This document shows positions 1 to 8,338 of a stretch of DNA of 64,000 nucleotides, in pieces. This stretch comes from Marinoscillum pacificum (GTDB lineage: Bacteria; Bacteroidota; Bacteroidia; Cytophagales; Cyclobacteriaceae). The notes below the pieces were generated by a model, which made no database searches, was not told the DNA's origin, and saw only the letters and a list, made by a program, of their open reading frames with translations. Positions within the stretch are counted from its first letter, which is position 1. Each line of letters opens with the position of its first letter. A program made the position numbers and the translations under genes. Location: assembly GCF_024714495.1 (NCBI RefSeq), contig NZ_JAMZMJ010000001.1, forward strand, positions 1,240,001 to 1,304,000, in the 5' to 3' direction.

Positions 1-270
1 GCCTAGCCGGTAGGCTGGTGGACTTCTGCCAAAGCTTCATATGTGTGTTTTTACTAGATTTTCACTTTTACCCTGCCTTATCAGGCATCCCTAAAGGGAG
101 CGAAAATCAATTTATCTCTCTTTAAGGATTGTCAATCATTGTTGGTCATCAAATTGCTCCTTTTAGGCCGCGCCGACGTTCGGTTGGGGTAAACAATTTG
201 ACAGCTATCAATCAACCCCTTTGCCAATCGGCATTTCCTCTTGAAAAGGGGAAAACGCTCCTAAATTCAA
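1..270. other. Intergenic, no gene seen; several short dyads
   Basis: I find no convincing coding region here. Several short perfect dyads are visible: 1-5 with 11-15, TGCCT/AGGCA at 74-78 and 83-87, TCCCT/AGGGA at 88-99, and TCAAATTG (149-156) with CAATTTGA (195-202). There is no promoter of the TTTG/TAnnTTTG type that I can defend. It may be the far 3' end of the arginine operon transcript or the end of a neighbouring feature cut by the window edge. Confidence 0.4.
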
Positions 271-275
271 TTCTT

Positions 276-446
276 ATACCAGTCAAGGACTGACCTTGAT
301 TAATCAGCGTTAAAGAATTGAAAGCAAACATGATTAAAAAATCCATACTGTTTGAGTACTGACCTTAGTCAGTGCGAGTTTATGGATTTTCAGTGTTTGT
401 GAATCAATTCTAGGTGATTAATCACAGTCTTGATGTTTTGGTACTT
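276..446. repeat. Long imperfect inverted repeat downstream of argE
   Basis: Two arms of roughly 65-70 nt (about 276-347 and 381-446) are imperfect reverse complements. Shared blocks are TGATTAATCA (297-306 and 415-424), AGAATTGA and AAAATCCATA. The apex holds a second perfect hairpin, ACTGAC-CTTA-GTCAGT (358-373), and the left arm a third, TCAAGG/CCTTGA (283-299). It lies just after the end of the arginine operon. It could be a 3' UTR structure, a small RNA or a MITE-like remnant; no target-site duplication was identified. Confidence 0.6.
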
Positions 447-466
447 TTAGATCAAGCTAAAAGTAC
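441..466 (-). terminator. Candidate terminator hairpin after argE
   Basis: A perfect 10-bp stem, GTACTTTTAG/CTAAAAGTAC, with a 6-nt loop starts 9 nt beyond the argE stop on the minus strand. It lacks a long U tract, so it may act as a 3' stabilising hairpin or a weak terminator. Confidence 0.45.
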
Positions 467-474
467 AAGGAGAA

Positions 475-1554
475 TCATAGAAGCTGATCCAAAACCCTCA
501 AATACCCCTCTAACCCTTGTTTCAATTCATATACAAAAATAAACTCATCCGCCGTATGCGAACGGTTTGAGTCACCAGGACCCATTTTCACAGTTGAGAA
601 CGGCATCAACGCCTGATCCGACATAGTTGGCGAACCAAAAGTACGAATACCCAATGCTTCTGTTGCTTTTACAACTGCATGTTCCTTATCAATTCTCGAT
701 GGCTGCAAACGTGTAGACCTTTCCTTCACTTCACTAGACACATGCTCACGAATGTGTGCCAGCGTTTCTTCGTTGGTGTAGGCATCTGTCGTGCGAACAT
801 CCACCACAAAGTGGCAAGTATCCGGCACCACATTATGTTGTGATCCCGATTCAATCACCGTCACAGACATTTTCACCGGCCCCAATTTTTCTGACTGATT
901 CGGAAACTGATACGTTCTGAACCACTCTATATCCTTCATCGCCTTGTAAATGGCGTTTTCTCCTTCATCTCTAGCTGCATGTCCAGCTCTGCCTTTTGCA
1001 TAGCAGTCCAGCACCATCAAGCCCTTTTCACTGATCGCCATTTCCATCAGTGTTGGCTCGCCCACTATTCCTACTTCGATAGCTCCAAGTTCAGACAAAA
1101 TGCTACTCACACCTCCGGCTCCAGATACTTCCTCTTCTGCTGTTGCAGCCATCAGCAAATTGTATTTCAAATCTTCTCGATCATACAAATGCAAAAAGCT
1201 CATGATCAAACACACCAGCGGCCCACCAGCATCATTACTCCCCAACCCAAACAACTTACCATCTTCAATGATCGCTTGGTGAGGATCTTTGGTATAGCCC
1301 TGATTAGGCTTTACCGTATCATGATGGGAATTGAGCAAGATCGTAGGCTTTGATGAATCGAAATGTAAGTTCTTCGCCCATACATTATTGCCTTGTCGGT
1401 TTACCGAAACACCTTGCTTTTCGAAGAAAGTTTGCAACAAATCCGCTGTTTTATCTTCTTCTCTACTCAGGCTAGGGATCTCTATCAATTGAGTTAACAA
1501 CAGAATAGCTTCCTGATGTAATTGATCGATACTATAACTGGAGAAAGCTGCCAC
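475..1554 (-). CDS. argE: M20 family deacetylase, N-acyl-ornithine/citrulline deacetylase (ArgE type)
   Basis: This is a 359-residue M20-family zinc peptidase/deacetylase, last gene of the arginine operon. Metal-ligand motifs are visible in family order: SHHDTV near residue 77, GSNDAGG near 105, the catalytic AEEE near 140, an EPT segment near 166 and a C-terminal HTADEF. In this pathway it should remove the acyl group from N-acyl-citrulline (or N-acyl-ornithine) in the cytoplasm. The neighbouring transcarbamylase is of the acyl-ornithine type, so acyl-citrulline is the likelier substrate; that is inference. It begins with GTG and overlaps the end of argB by 23 nt, which suggests translational coupling. 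The M20 family call is firm; the exact acyl substrate cannot be read from sequence. Confidence 0.9.
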   Translation of the reverse strand: MAAFSSYSIDQLHQEAILLLTQLIEIPSLSREEDKTADLLQTFFEKQGVSVNRQGNNVWAKNLHFDSSKPTILLNSHHDTVKPNQGYTKDPHQAIIEDGKLFGLGSNDAGGPLVCLIMSFLHLYDREDLKYNLLMAATAEEEVSGAGGVSSILSELGAIEVGIVGEPTLMEMAISEKGLMVLDCYAKGRAGHAARDEGENAIYKAMKDIEWFRTYQFPNQSEKLGPVKMSVTVIESGSQHNVVPDTCHFVVDVRTTDAYTNEETLAHIREHVSSEVKERSTRLQPSRIDKEHAVVKATEALGIRTFGSPTMSDQALMPFSTVKMGPGDSNRSHTADEFIFVYELKQGLEGYLRVLDQLL

Positions 1555-2311
1555 TATCAGTATGAATTTGATCGTATTTACAAATGCGAACTCCGCTCAC
1601 TCCACTTTCCAATGCTTTGAATGCATTCTCCAACTTAGGAATCATACCGCTATGGATCGCTCCTGTCGCTTTCATTTCATTGAAGAATGACTGCTCAAAC
1701 TGTGTAATGAGTGAACTTGGATCATTCACATCCTTCATCACTCCATCCAACTCAAAGGTCAACACTAGATTCACATCAAAGTGAGGAGCCATCGCCACGG
1801 CCATCGTTCCAGCCATGGTATCTGCATTGGTGTTCAAGATATGTCCTTCGCCATCATGTGTCAAAGGAGCAATTACAGGAATGGATCCTGCTTCTAATAA
1901 ACTCTTCACAAAGGCATCGTTCACCTTCTGCGGGTCTCCTACCCAACCGTAATCCACGCCATTTTTAATTGGACGTTTGTTACTAGTGATCAGGTTGGCG
2001 TCTGCTCCGGTTAGCCCAATCGCATTCTCCCCAAGGGATTGTAGTTGTGCCACCATTTGCTTGTTGACTAAACCTCCATAGACCATCGTTACCAAGTCAA
2101 TGGTTTCATCATCAGTCACCCGACGACCTTCCACCATATTGGCTTCAATTCCAAGTTTTGCACCTATTTCAGTAGCCACTCGACCACCTCCGTGGATTAA
2201 TATTTTCTTTCCTTTTAGTGCAACGAATCCATCCAAAAACGCCTGCTTCATTTCAGGGTTTTCGATGACTGCTCCACCAATTTTGATAATATGTAATGTT
2301 TCTTTAGGCAT
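1532..2311 (-). CDS. argB: N-acetylglutamate kinase
   Basis: This 259-residue amino-acid kinase phosphorylates N-acylglutamate with ATP, the second step of arginine synthesis, in the cytoplasm. The N-terminal KIGGAVIENPE and the glycine-rich IHGGGR near residue 42 are the ATP/substrate loops of the family. A TNADT segment near residue 161 and a final GMIPKLE segment fit the nucleotide-binding half. The length is normal for a short ArgB without the long regulatory N-terminal helix of arginine-inhibited forms, so strong feedback inhibition is less likely (inference). It overlaps the transcarbamylase gene by 8 nt upstream and argE by 23 nt downstream. Confidence 0.95.
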   Translation of the reverse strand: MPKETLHIIKIGGAVIENPEMKQAFLDGFVALKGKKILIHGGGRVATEIGAKLGIEANMVEGRRVTDDETIDLVTMVYGGLVNKQMVAQLQSLGENAIGLTGADANLITSNKRPIKNGVDYGWVGDPQKVNDAFVKSLLEAGSIPVIAPLTHDGEGHILNTNADTMAGTMAVAMAPHFDVNLVLTFELDGVMKDVNDPSSLITQFEQSFFNEMKATGAIHSGMIPKLENAFKALESGVSGVRICKYDQIHTDSGSFLQL

Positions 2312-3248
2312 TCTCTAGGATTTCCTGAAGCACGGCCTGCGCGCTGTAAACTCTGTTTCCTGCTTGTGGGATCACAATAGAACTCTTGCTATCTAACACA
2401 TCATCGGCAATAACCACATTGCGACGAACTGGCAAGCAGTGCATCACTTTGGCATTATTGGTATTCGCAAGCTTAGCCTGATTGATCAACCAATCTTCCA
2501 TCTTACCAACAGTCCCATAATCGTAATAGGACGACCAGTTTTTCACATACACAAAATCGGCACCTTCCAATGCAGCATTTTGATCATGCATGATCTTCGC
2601 TCCTTTGGTAAACTTTTCACTGAGTTCAAATCCTTCAGGCTGAACTACGGTGAAGTCATAGTCAGTTTGAGTCAACCACTGCGCAAAGGAGTTACCCACT
2701 GCTTGTGGTAATGCCTTGATGTGTGGAGCCCATGTTAATACCACCTTAGGCTTCTCCACTTGTTTGAATTCCGCAATGGTAATTAGATCGGCCAATGACT
2801 GAAGCGGATGCAATGTTGCAGATTCTAAACTCACAATAGGACAACCCGCATGTGTTTTGAAGGCGTTGATGATCTTCTCATTGTAATCAGCCTCTCTGTC
2901 TGTCAATGAAGGAAAGGATCGCACTCCTAGAATTTCGCAATATTGCCCCATTACGGCAGCAGCCTCACGAATATGCTCTGCAGTGCCGCCATTCATGACC
3001 ACACCATCTTCCATTTCAATCTGCCACGAGTCCTGTGTCACATTCATCACAATGACATCCATACCTAAATTGGCTGCAGCCTTTTGTGAACTCATCCTGG
3101 TCCTTAAACTAGAATTGAAGAAAAGAAGTCCAAGCGTTTTGTTCTGACCCAATGCTTTCATCGCAAAAGGATCCTTTTTGATAGCCAATGCTTTTTGCAC
3201 CAATCCCATGGGATCAGCCACATCGAGCACTGATGTAAAATGCTGCAT
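2304..3248 (-). CDS. argF': N-acyl-ornithine carbamoyltransferase (SOTCase/AOTCase family)
   Basis: This 314-residue protein transfers the carbamoyl group from carbamoyl phosphate to an N-acylated ornithine rather than to free ornithine. The carbamoyl-phosphate motif reads FFNSSLRTR (residues 43-51), followed by HPLQSLADL and HCLPVRRN. The overall sequence closely resembles the Bacteroides fragilis N-succinylornithine transcarbamylase as I remember it. The residue that separates succinyl- from acetyl-specific enzymes (Pro90 in B. fragilis, Glu in Xanthomonas) is Ala90 here, in the GGTAEH segment, so acyl preference is open. It sits 1 nt after proC and overlaps argB by 8 nt. The family call is firm. 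Confidence 0.93.
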   Translation of the reverse strand: MQHFTSVLDVADPMGLVQKALAIKKDPFAMKALGQNKTLGLLFFNSSLRTRMSSQKAAANLGMDVIVMNVTQDSWQIEMEDGVVMNGGTAEHIREAAAVMGQYCEILGVRSFPSLTDREADYNEKIINAFKTHAGCPIVSLESATLHPLQSLADLITIAEFKQVEKPKVVLTWAPHIKALPQAVGNSFAQWLTQTDYDFTVVQPEGFELSEKFTKGAKIMHDQNAALEGADFVYVKNWSSYYDYGTVGKMEDWLINQAKLANTNNAKVMHCLPVRRNVVIADDVLDSKSSIVIPQAGNRVYSAQAVLQEILENA

Positions 3249-3249
3249 G

Positions 3250-4053
3250 TTATTTAATGTTTTTGATTTTGTCGTAAGAAACCATCAACCCTTTGATCAA
3301 TGCTGAACTTAGTCCTTGATGTTCCATTTCGTTTAGTCCGGCGATGGTACATCCTTGCGGCGTGGTTACCCTATCGATCTCCACTTCCGGATGATTGCCC
3401 GTTTCTAATATAAGAGAAGCTGCTCCTTTGGCTGTTTGTACCGCAATCAGCTGTGCTTCTTCTGAGTGGAAACCCATTTGCACACCTCCTTGTGTAGCAG
3501 CACGTAAAAAACGCATGAAGAATGCAATACCACTGGCTCCAAGTACCGTAGCTGCCTGCATCAATTTTTCATCAATCACCAGAGTTTGACCCAATGAGTT
3601 GAATACTTTTTGAACCGTAAGAGCAAGCTCTTTGCTGTCATTGCAAGCAATGCAAGTCATAGACTCGCCAATAGCAATCGCAGTATTTGGCATTGCCCTC
3701 ACCACTGGAACACTTACTTTTAACAAGGACTTGATCTCGTCTATTGAAACCCCTGTGATAACAGAAACCAACACATGATTCTCCGTCAATACAGGATTGA
3801 TTTCCTCAATTAGTGCGGCTAACTGTCTTGGTTGAACACACAAGAAAACGTAACCAGCGTCAGCAACAGCCACTTTATTATCATCAGCTGTCTTAAATCC
3901 TTTATCAGCAAGATGAGTAATGTGGCTAAGTTTTCTTCTTGTGAGAATAACCTGACCAGGTTCTTTCAATTTCTCTTCTACAATCCCCTGCCCAATGGCG
4001 ATACCTAAATTACCAGCACCAAGGATTGCTATATTTTGATCTATTAATTCCAT
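3250..4053 (-). CDS. proC: Pyrroline-5-carboxylate reductase
   Basis: This 267-residue NAD(P)H-dependent enzyme reduces pyrroline-5-carboxylate to proline. The N-terminus shows a Rossmann loop, ILGAGNLGIAIG (residues 10-21). The C-terminal half has the family signature around RAMPNTAIAIGE and the conserved TTPQGCTIAGL segment. Its place between argC and the transcarbamylase gene, with 1- and 3-nt gaps, links proline and arginine synthesis in one transcript, as in other Bacteroidota. An alternative is a reductase acting on an acylated intermediate, but nothing in the sequence demands that. No argD aminotransferase is present in this operon, although arginine synthesis needs one. Confidence 0.93.
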   Translation of the reverse strand: MELIDQNIAILGAGNLGIAIGQGIVEEKLKEPGQVILTRRKLSHITHLADKGFKTADDNKVAVADAGYVFLCVQPRQLAALIEEINPVLTENHVLVSVITGVSIDEIKSLLKVSVPVVRAMPNTAIAIGESMTCIACNDSKELALTVQKVFNSLGQTLVIDEKLMQAATVLGASGIAFFMRFLRAATQGGVQMGFHSEEAQLIAVQTAKGAASLILETGNHPEVEIDRVTTPQGCTIAGLNEMEHQGLSSALIKGLMVSYDKIKNIK

Positions 4054-4056
4054 TGT

Positions 4057-5028
4057 CTAAAAATTACTCGCCTTCAACTGGAGTCCTGCTTTCTCTTCCA
4101 GCCCAAACATCAGGTTCATATTTTGAACCGCTTGCCCGGAAGCACCTTTCAGCAGGTTGTCGATGATCGAGATGACTAACAGTTTATTTCCTTCTTTCTG
4201 AAGGTATACCAATGCCTTATTCGTATTGACTACCATTTTCAAGTCAGGATTCTCCTCCACTACATGTGTATATGGATGAGCCTTATAGTACTCCTGATAA
4301 GCTTTCAGGGCAGTTGCTTCATCTACATCCGTCTCAAAGTAAGATGTCACAATAATTCCTCTGGTGAAGTTTCCACGGAAAGGAATGAAGTTAATCGTAT
4401 GTTCAGAACCAGACTCTTGCATCATGCTCTCACCTATCTCTGACAAATGCTGATGGGTAAAAGCTTTATACACACTCATGTTGTTGTTACGCCAGGAGAA
4501 GTGTGAAGTAGTTGATAACGATTGTCCAGCACCAGTCGATCCTGTGATACCAGTTGTATGAATCTCCGATTGAATGAAACCTGCCTTTGCCGCAGGAAGT
4601 AATCCAACCTGGATACATGTTGCAAAACAACCTGGATTCGCAATTTTACGAGCTGACTTGATTGCTTCATGATTCAATTCCGGCAATCCGTAAATGAAGT
4701 CATTCCCAGGAGCTTTCAAACGAAAGTCATTACTCAAATCGATGATACGAACATGTGCAGGCACTTCCACACTATCTAAATAGGTCTTTGACTCTCCATG
4801 GCCTTTACACAAGTACAAGACATCTAATTGATCGAAATCCAGATCCGCATCAAAAGCTAAATCCGTATCTCCTACCAGATCAGTATGTGTAGCACTCACC
4901 TTCTTTCCTACCTGACTGCTGCTTTGCACACAAACAATCTCGGCATTCGGGTGATTCAATAAGATTCTGATCAATTCACCAGCTGTATAGCCAGCTGCAC
5001 CGTATATTCCAACTCGTAGTTTACTCAT
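4057..5028 (-). CDS. argC: N-acetyl-gamma-glutamyl-phosphate reductase
   Basis: This 323-residue dehydrogenase reduces N-acylglutamyl phosphate to the semialdehyde with NADPH, the third arginine step. The Rossmann loop GAAGYTAGELIRIL lies at residues 10-23. The catalytic cysteine is in NPGCFATC near residue 134, and a histidine-bearing FIPFRGNFTRG segment follows near 215. The length fits the type-1 short ArgC group. The gene overlaps argG by 8 nt and is followed after 3 nt by proC, so it is inside a tightly packed operon. Confidence 0.95.
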   Translation of the reverse strand: MSKLRVGIYGAAGYTAGELIRILLNHPNAEIVCVQSSSQVGKKVSATHTDLVGDTDLAFDADLDFDQLDVLYLCKGHGESKTYLDSVEVPAHVRIIDLSNDFRLKAPGNDFIYGLPELNHEAIKSARKIANPGCFATCIQVGLLPAAKAGFIQSEIHTTGITGSTGAGQSLSTTSHFSWRNNNMSVYKAFTHQHLSEIGESMMQESGSEHTINFIPFRGNFTRGIIVTSYFETDVDEATALKAYQEYYKAHPYTHVVEENPDLKMVVNTNKALVYLQKEGNKLLVISIIDNLLKGASGQAVQNMNLMFGLEEKAGLQLKASNF

Positions 5029-6217
5029 CAGCCTGGTGTACTTTGTGATAAATCATGTTCTGATTACCGAAGATTTTAGAGAATCCCTTCACATCTTCCC
5101 CAGACCATGAATTATTCATTTCGCCATATTTACCAAAGCTTGATTGCATCAAGTCATTTGGTGATTGAATACCGATGATGTAGAATCTATAAGGAGCCAA
5201 CTGTACATTCACAGTTCCAGAAACATACTTCTGAGTGCTCTCATAGAATGCTTCAATATCACGCATCACAGGATCCAGGTAATGTCCTTCATGGAGCAAG
5301 TTCCCGTAAGTAAGCGAGTATTGATCTTTTAATAATAACTGGTTTTTGGTCAGCGTGTGCTTCTCCAATGCATGATGTGCTTTGATCACAATAAGTGGAG
5401 CTGCTGCTTCAAAACCTACACGCCCTTTGATACCGATGATGGTATCACCAACGTGAATATCTCTACCAACTCCATAAGGGTTGGCCAATTCATTTATCTT
5501 TTCGATTGCCTGAACTGGTGATAACTTCTCACCATTAACCGCTACAGGCTCTCCTTTTTCAAATCCTATTTCGATTACTTCAGAACCATCTTTCTCCAAT
5601 TGACTTGGGAAAGCAGTTTCAGGTAAATACTGATCAGATGTCAAGGTTTCCTTACCTCCTACAGATGTTCCCCACAATCCCTGGTTCACAGAATACAACG
5701 CCTTTTCCCAATTACCACTCACTCCATGATCAATCAAGAACTGAATTTCTTCTTCACGAGATAATTTCTTATCCCTGATAGGTGTGATAATACTTACTTC
5801 TGGACACAGGATATTGAAGATCATGTCGAATCGCACTTGATCATTACCAGCGCCTGTACTTCCATGAGCTATTGCTGTAGCCCCTTGCTTGATCGCTTCC
5901 TTAGCGATAGCAGTCGCCTGAAATACACGTTCCGCACTTACAGAAAGCGGATAAGTATTGTTCTTTAGTACGTTTCCAGCGATCAGATATTTGATAGATT
6001 TCCTGTAGAACTCTTCAGTGGCATCAACATTTTGATGGCTTACCGCTCCCAGGCTTTTAGATTTTACTTCCAATGAAGCCAACTCTTCAGCATCAAAGCC
6101 TCCTGTGTTGACCGTGACAGTATGAACTTCATACCCCAATTCTTTAAGATAGATAGCACAATAAGTGGTATCTAATCCACCACTAAAGGCCAATACTACC
6201 TTCTTCTGATCACTCAT
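5021..6217 (-). CDS. argG: Argininosuccinate synthase
   Basis: This 398-residue ATP-dependent ligase joins citrulline and aspartate to argininosuccinate. The N-terminal PP-loop is AFSGGLDTTYCAIYLKE (residues 9-25), with the second signature HGSTGAGNDQVRFD near 118-131. The length matches the roughly 400-residue family. It overlaps the upstream acetyltransferase gene by 4 nt and argC by 8 nt. The lyase that completes the pathway, argH, is not in this window. Confidence 0.96.
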   Translation of the reverse strand: MSDQKKVVLAFSGGLDTTYCAIYLKELGYEVHTVTVNTGGFDAEELASLEVKSKSLGAVSHQNVDATEEFYRKSIKYLIAGNVLKNNTYPLSVSAERVFQATAIAKEAIKQGATAIAHGSTGAGNDQVRFDMIFNILCPEVSIITPIRDKKLSREEEIQFLIDHGVSGNWEKALYSVNQGLWGTSVGGKETLTSDQYLPETAFPSQLEKDGSEVIEIGFEKGEPVAVNGEKLSPVQAIEKINELANPYGVGRDIHVGDTIIGIKGRVGFEAAAPLIVIKAHHALEKHTLTKNQLLLKDQYSLTYGNLLHEGHYLDPVMRDIEAFYESTQKYVSGTVNVQLAPYRFYIIGIQSPNDLMQSSFGKYGEMNNSWSGEDVKGFSKIFGNQNMIYHKVHQADE

Positions 6218-6828
6218 TTAATTTTAACTTTTTGTTTCCAAAACAAGATTTTCTCCTGCACTTTCTCACTCTTATTCTTCCATTGGCGTTTTTTCTCCTC
6301 TGGATCATAGAGCATGCCTGTACAAAGGCACATTTGATGATTTTTGCGGGTTAAAATGTCGTAGTTGACACAAGTAGCACAGCCTTTCCAGAATGCTTCA
6401 TCATCTGTCAACTGTGTGAAAGCCACTGGACGATAGCCTAGATCTGAGTTGATCTTCATGACTGCCATACTGGTTGTTAAACCAAATAATTTGGCCTGGG
6501 GGTATTTCTCTCTGGAGAGCTTAAATGCACGTTCTTTGATGGCTTGCGCCAATCCATGATTTCTATAGTCCTCGTGCACAATTAGTCCTGAGTTGGCTAA
6601 GTATTTACCATTACTCCAAACCTCTATGTAACAGAAACCAGCCAATTTGCCTGATTTTGTTAACGCAATTATCGCCTTACCCTCGTTCATTTTCATTTGG
6701 AGGTAATCAGGAGATCTTCTGGCGATGCCGGTGCCGCGCTTAGCCGCACTATCCGCCATTAGTTCACAGATTTCTTCTGCGTACTTTACATGTGATGCAT
6801 CAGCTACTGATACAACGAACTTGTCCAT
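6214..6828 (-). CDS. GNAT acyltransferase with Cys cluster, probable N-acylglutamate synthase
   Basis: This 204-residue protein heads the arginine operon, where the first committed step (N-acylation of glutamate) is expected. A GNAT core spans about residues 5-140, with the acyl-CoA loop region around HEDYRNHGLAQAIKERA (85-101). The C-terminal quarter is unusual: C150-x2-C153 in the WKGCATC segment and C167-x-C169 in MCLCTGM form a four-cysteine set that could bind a metal. I recall similar tails on ArgA-like proteins of other Bacteroidota. Assignment as glutamate N-acetyl- or N-succinyltransferase rests on operon position. The ATG at 6828 is chosen because it directly begins the conserved core; its stop overlaps argG by 4 nt. 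Confidence 0.8.
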   Translation of the reverse strand: MDKFVVSVADASHVKYAEEICELMADSAAKRGTGIARRSPDYLQMKMNEGKAIIALTKSGKLAGFCYIEVWSNGKYLANSGLIVHEDYRNHGLAQAIKERAFKLSREKYPQAKLFGLTTSMAVMKINSDLGYRPVAFTQLTDDEAFWKGCATCVNYDILTRKNHQMCLCTGMLYDPEEKKRQWKNKSEKVQEKILFWKQKVKIK

Positions 6829-6875
6829 CTTGGATATTTTGAAAAAAAGAATTATTGAAAGGTACTAAAAAGTCG

Positions 6876-6963
6876 ATAGAAGGTCACCACGTAGGTGTCC
6901 TATAAAACATATAAGGCTTACCGCCTGGGGAATCTAGGCCTCAATACTGGAGACGATATGTTT
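6876..6963 (-). promoter_or_regulatory. Structured 5' leader of the arginine operon (candidate)
   Basis: The 240-nt gap before the operon contains two nested dyads on the minus strand. The first is closed by a perfect 8-bp stem, AAACATAT/ATATGTTT (6956-6963 with 6905-6912), around a loop of about 43 nt that has an inner GCCT/AGGC hairpin. The second is an interrupted hairpin, CACC-TACGT-GGTG flanked by ATAG/CTAT (6876-6902). I do not recognise a known riboswitch. An arginine-responsive leader or a protein-binding site are both possible. Confidence 0.45.
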
Positions 6964-6972
6964 CTGTTGTTC

Positions 6973-7002
6973 TTCAACTATTTATTAATTCTTCGATGCA
7001 AA
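6973..7002 (-). promoter_or_regulatory. Possible promoter of the arginine operon
   Basis: On the minus strand TTTG (6999-7002) is followed after 18 nt by TAGTTGAA (6973-6980), an imperfect match to the Bacteroidota -33/-7 pair TTTG and TAnnTTTG. Transcription from here would include the whole structured leader. The -7 match is weak. Confidence 0.3.
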
Positions 7003-7068
7003 CTTAATTACTAATTTTTCCTAACTCCAAGAATAAAAGAAGTTATTTCAATTTATTTTCCAAATTAA

Positions 7069-7632
7069 CTACTGTTTGCCCTTTAATTCTCCGGAAACAC
7101 CTCCAGAAACAATGTATTTCATTATTTCAGTATTGTTTCCATCTAGTGGGATCAACTTAGTTTTGTCTACAACGAAAACGTTTCCGGAAAAGTTGTAAGA
7201 ATGTGGTAAATAAACTGTGGCCATTCCTGGCAGTCCAATTTCTGCTAAATCCTTAGCAGTTATGAATCCTGGCTTAAAAATGATCCCTTTATCGTCAAAT
7301 GGCACCAACACAGGTGAATCAAACTTTTTCTGGTCTCCTGCAAATGCAGTAACCAGATCATTTATAGAAGTGTAAATGAAATTGACCAGTGGTATTTTCT
7401 TCATCAAATCACCAAACAAGTCAAAAAATGGCTTGGCAAAAATGGTATTGGCCAAATACCCCACCAAAGTAGTTACGGCCAGGACAGTGATGATTCCTAA
7501 ACCCGGAATCTTATAAGGTAGTAGGTTATCCATCCAGGCGACCATTGCCACTATTACGTAAAATGTTAACCCTACAGGAACGATTAACAATAAACCTCTT
7601 AGAAAAAATCGAATAAGGGATTGAAAGTTCAT
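7069..7632 (-). CDS. DUF502 family membrane protein
   Basis: This 187-residue protein has two hydrophobic segments near the N-terminus (about residues 9-31 and 41-62) separated by a short polar loop. A soluble domain follows with the IPLVNFIYTSINDLVTAF segment and a PHSYNFSGNVFVVDK region typical of the DUF502 family. The family is widespread in bacteria and plants and its molecular function is not known to me. It stands alone between the arginine operon and the nqr terminator on the same strand. It is not part of the NADH:quinone reductase, although it occupies the position where nqrF would be expected. Confidence 0.85.
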   Translation of the reverse strand: MNFQSLIRFFLRGLLLIVPVGLTFYVIVAMVAWMDNLLPYKIPGLGIITVLAVTTLVGYLANTIFAKPFFDLFGDLMKKIPLVNFIYTSINDLVTAFAGDQKKFDSPVLVPFDDKGIIFKPGFITAKDLAEIGLPGMATVYLPHSYNFSGNVFVVDKTKLIPLDGNNTEIMKYIVSGGVSGELKGKQ

Positions 7633-7655
7633 AAACTAGTATAAGTAAAAAATAA

Positions 7656-7686
7656 AAAAGGCCTTGTCGTACAAACAAGGCCTTTT
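7656..7686 (-). terminator. Rho-independent terminator of the nqr operon
   Basis: An 11-bp perfect stem, AAAAGGCCTTG/CAAGGCCTTTT, with a 9-nt loop is followed on the minus strand by a T-rich run. It lies 21 nt beyond the nqrE stop and before the DUF502 gene, so the nqr transcript should end after nqrE. Confidence 0.85.
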
Positions 7687-7707
7687 CATTAATGTTTCAA
7701 AATATTC

Positions 7708-8319
7708 TTACAGAGCAATACCGATGAAAGACTTAAATGCCAATCCCATCAAACCGGTAATCAACATGGTGATACCTAGACCTTTCAATCCGTCAGGTAC
7801 GTTAGAGTATTTTAACTTCTCCCTAATTGCAGCTAAAGCGATGATCGCTAAGAACCAGCCAAAACCAGAACCAAAACCATATGCAGTCGCCTGTCCAATG
7901 GTATAGTCTCTTTGCACCATGAAAAGTGAAGCTCCAAGGATTGCACAGTTTACAGCGATCAACGGAAGGAAAATACCCAGTGAACCGTAAAGGGCTGGTG
8001 AGAATTTCTCAATAACCATCTCTACCAATTGTACCATAGATGCGATTACAGCAATGAACATGATAAACTGAAGGAAAGTTAAATCCACGGTAGCAAAGTC
8101 TTCGCCTAACCAGGCTAAAGCCCCTTCTTTCAATACATATTCTTGAAGCAACCAGTTAACAGGTACAGTAATCGTCAATACGAAGATTACCGCCATACCT
8201 AAACCGAATGCAGTAGACACCTTCTTAGATACCGCAAGGAATGAACACATACCCAGGAAGTATGCGAACACCATGTTATCAATGAAAGTAGCTTTTAGTG
8301 CTATATTAAAAATTTCCAT
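7708..8319 (-). CDS. nqrE: Na+-translocating NADH:quinone reductase subunit E
   Basis: This 203-residue integral membrane subunit has about six transmembrane helices. With NqrD it belongs to the Nqr/Rnf DE family, which forms a pseudo-symmetric pair holding an intramembrane iron-sulfur centre and the sodium path. The Cys in [10 protein letters not shown] (about residue 25) and the Cys in NCAILGA (about 120) match the ligand positions expected of the family. It is the last gene of nqrABCDE here, 19 nt after nqrD, with a terminator directly downstream. Confidence 0.95.
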   Translation of the reverse strand: MEIFNIALKATFIDNMVFAYFLGMCSFLAVSKKVSTAFGLGMAVIFVLTITVPVNWLLQEYVLKEGALAWLGEDFATVDLTFLQFIMFIAVIASMVQLVEMVIEKFSPALYGSLGIFLPLIAVNCAILGASLFMVQRDYTIGQATAYGFGSGFGWFLAIIALAAIREKLKYSNVPDGLKGLGITMLITGLMGLAFKSFIGIAL

Positions 8320-8338
8320 TTCTTTCTAAATTTTGATT

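Noticed and set aside
6876-6902. Guanidine-II (mini-ykkC) riboswitch
   Set aside because: A hairpin with an ACG-containing loop is present, but only one such loop exists and it reads ACGT rather than ACGR.
7069-7632. nqrF
   Set aside because: The gene in the expected position has two membrane helices and DUF502 motifs, with no ferredoxin or FAD/NAD-binding domain.
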